Part shown: positions 62,977 through 64,000 of the stretch, in pieces
Position numbering within the stretch: position 1 is the first letter of the stretch
How the letters are laid out: every line of letters starts with the position of its first letter
NCBI GenBank assembly: GCA_039679375.1
Contig: JBDKVA010000107.1
Location: forward strand, 1-64,000
Source of the DNA: JBDKVA01 sp039679375
GTDB lineage: Bacteria; Bacillota; Clostridia; Acetivibrionales; DTU013
DNA: 64,000 nucleotides
Direction: 5' to 3'
Notes under the pieces: model-generated
Database searches by the model: none
Told to the model about the DNA's origin: nothing
The model's input: only the letters and a program-made list of their open reading frames with translations
Made by a program: the position numbers and the translations under genes

Positions 62977-63015
62977 ATAATCAGAAGGATATTGGATAGA
63001 AGAAGGATCACAGAC

Positions 63016-64000
63016 TTGAATAATGATTTAAACAATACCGGTTTTGATATCGAAAAAGCCAGAAACCATGCAGGTAACTATACCCGTGCCACAGGCATGT
63101 ATTGTACAATTATCAATTCCAGAGGCGAGTCTTTGCAGAGATCCTGCGGCGACTCGGGAATATGTGCCTTCTGCAGAAATATTCAGAATAACCCGAAGAA
63201 GAATAAAGACTGTGCCAATGTGCATTTATACGGAAGTTACCAGTCGGAAAGATTTGATGGGAAATATGTTTTCTTCTGCCCGTTAGGACTTGTCCATTGG
63301 GCTTCCCCTATAGTAAACGACGGGATCATGAAGGGCGCATTGATTGGCGGGCCTGTACTGATGCTGAATCCGGAGGAATTCCTGCTGGAGGAATTGATCC
63401 GGGAATATGGAACTGAAGAATCGGAACTGGATGAAATAAAAAAATATGTAAAGGATGTCCCCGTAGTCCAGCCCGACGTTGTAAACAGCCTTTCCGAATT
63501 GCTTTGCATCGTTGCCGAAAGCATCAGTACAAACAGTCCGCGTCTGGAAGGGCAAAGGGATTATTATAAGCTTCAGGCAGATATTTCGGACGCCGTGCAG
63601 CAAATCAAGCTATCTGAATACAGTCATAGCTCTACTTATCCCTACCCCTTTGAAAAGGAAAAGGAACTTCTGTCCAAAATAGCTCTGGGGGATAAACCGT
63701 CGTCCCAGAAAATATTAAACGAAATTTTTGGCTATATATTCTTTTCATCCGGAAAGGATTTCAATATTATCAAAGCACGCGTTCTTGAACTGGCAGTACT
63801 CCTTTCAAGGGCGGCGGTAGAGGGCGGCGCGGATATTGAAGAGGTCTTCGGCCTTAATTTGAGGTATCTTTCCGATATCCACACCTTTAAAACAGTTGAG
63901 GAACTATGCTTCTGGCTTTCCAATATCATGTCCAGATTCACCGATTGCGTCTTCAACCTGGCGGATGTACGCCATAAGGATACGATCTATAAGGCTCTGG
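63016..64000 (+). CDS. PocR-domain regulator, probably AraC type (cut by window edge)
   Basis: Open from TTG 63016 (GAAGGA eight bases upstream) to the edge, 328 residues visible. Residues ~10-175 are a PocR sensory domain: MYCTIINSRGESLQRSCGD, CAFCRNIQ (Cys pair), CANVHLYGSYQ, YVFFCPLGLVHWASPI and GGPVLMLNPEEFLLEE. The following ~150 residues are helical. AraC HTH domains normally end such proteins but lie outside the window. PocR domains sense small compounds, often for B12-dependent methyltransferase genes, which fits the corrinoid gene upstream. Confidence 0.82.
   Translation, partial: MNNDLNNTGFDIEKARNHAGNYTRATGMYCTIINSRGESLQRSCGDSGICAFCRNIQNNPKKNKDCANVHLYGSYQSERFDGKYVFFCPLGLVHWASPIVNDGIMKGALIGGPVLMLNPEEFLLEELIREYGTEESELDEIKKYVKDVPVVQPDVVNSLSELLCIVAESISTNSPRLEGQRDYYKLQADISDAVQQIKLSEYSHSSTYPYPFEKEKELLSKIALGDKPSSQKILNEIFGYIFFSSGKDFNIIKARVLELAVLLSRAAVEGGADIEEVFGLNLRYLSDIHTFKTVEELCFWLSNIMSRFTDCVFNLADVRHKDTIYKAL

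Noticed and set aside
1..64000. tRNA, rRNA genes and CRISPR arrays
   Set aside because: No TTCRANTCC-type T-loops, rRNA segments or regularly spaced repeats with unique spacers were seen; the only regular tandem repeat is the 67-bp unit at 15 kb.

Overview
The window reads as chromosome of an anaerobic, low-to-mid GC Firmicute of the class Clostridia. This rests on strong AGGAGG-type ribosome binding sites with several TTG starts, a T-box tyrS leader, Firmicute-type SOS boxes upstream of uvrA and uvrB, YesM/YesN and LplABC-type systems, an oxygen-sensitive glycyl radical enzyme with its activase, a clostridial bcd-etfB-etfA cluster and a corrinoid protein. No rRNA, tRNA, CRISPR array or intact transposon was seen.

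Left part (1-13.4 kb): an SPL-like radical SAM gene cut by the window edge and overlapping a WYL regulator; an antitoxin/toxin-like pair; two small-domain proteins; phenylacetate-CoA ligase; an SLH plus BsuPI surface protein; an MFS exporter; a TPR-GAF-GGDEF diguanylate cyclase; ThpR; a glycosidase-like protein; and a Phd-Uma2 fusion with its own operator. Two near-identical 95-bp elements with inverted ends lie 4.6 kb apart, each just upstream of a minus-strand gene. Region 13.4-26 kb: tyrS with a long leader (promoter, tandem 67-bp repeats, T-box), dcd, another glycosidase-like protein, acetyltransferases, the acyl-CoA dehydrogenase/ETF cluster, small accessory genes, and decayed rhodanese and HAD genes.

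The most interesting region is 26.0-42.1 kb. A divergent YesM/YesN two-component system faces two consecutive minus-strand transcription units. The first encodes a glycyl radical enzyme activase, a glycyl radical enzyme, an unknown cupin-like protein and a phosphomannose-isomerase-like protein. The second encodes a sugar-type ABC importer (two permeases and a lipoprotein), an FAD oxidoreductase, a sugar epimerase/Gfo-Idh-MocA fusion and an SGNH esterase. Both units carry the same 24-bp motif (22/24 identical) exactly 31 bp upstream of a TATAAT box, so they look like one regulon. The glycyl radical enzyme lacks the Glu of the usual Gly-Cys-Val-Glu dehydratase motif and does not have the Cys-Cys of pyruvate formate-lyase. 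The whole looks like an uncharacterised, radical-based catabolic pathway for an imported carbohydrate-like compound; the substrate cannot be read from sequence.

Right part (42.1-64 kb): an RsmC-like methyltransferase, a HicAB pair with a double palindrome operator, a ClpE-like unfoldase, a 40-residue hydrophobic protein, uvrA and uvrB each under its own SOS box, an unknown membrane protein, aspartokinase, a TVP38 protein, a type IIA topoisomerase pair with a YbaK-like deacylase between the subunits, a secreted LysM-CAP protein, a split threonine/serine exporter, a corrinoid protein and the start of a PocR-type regulator cut by the right edge.
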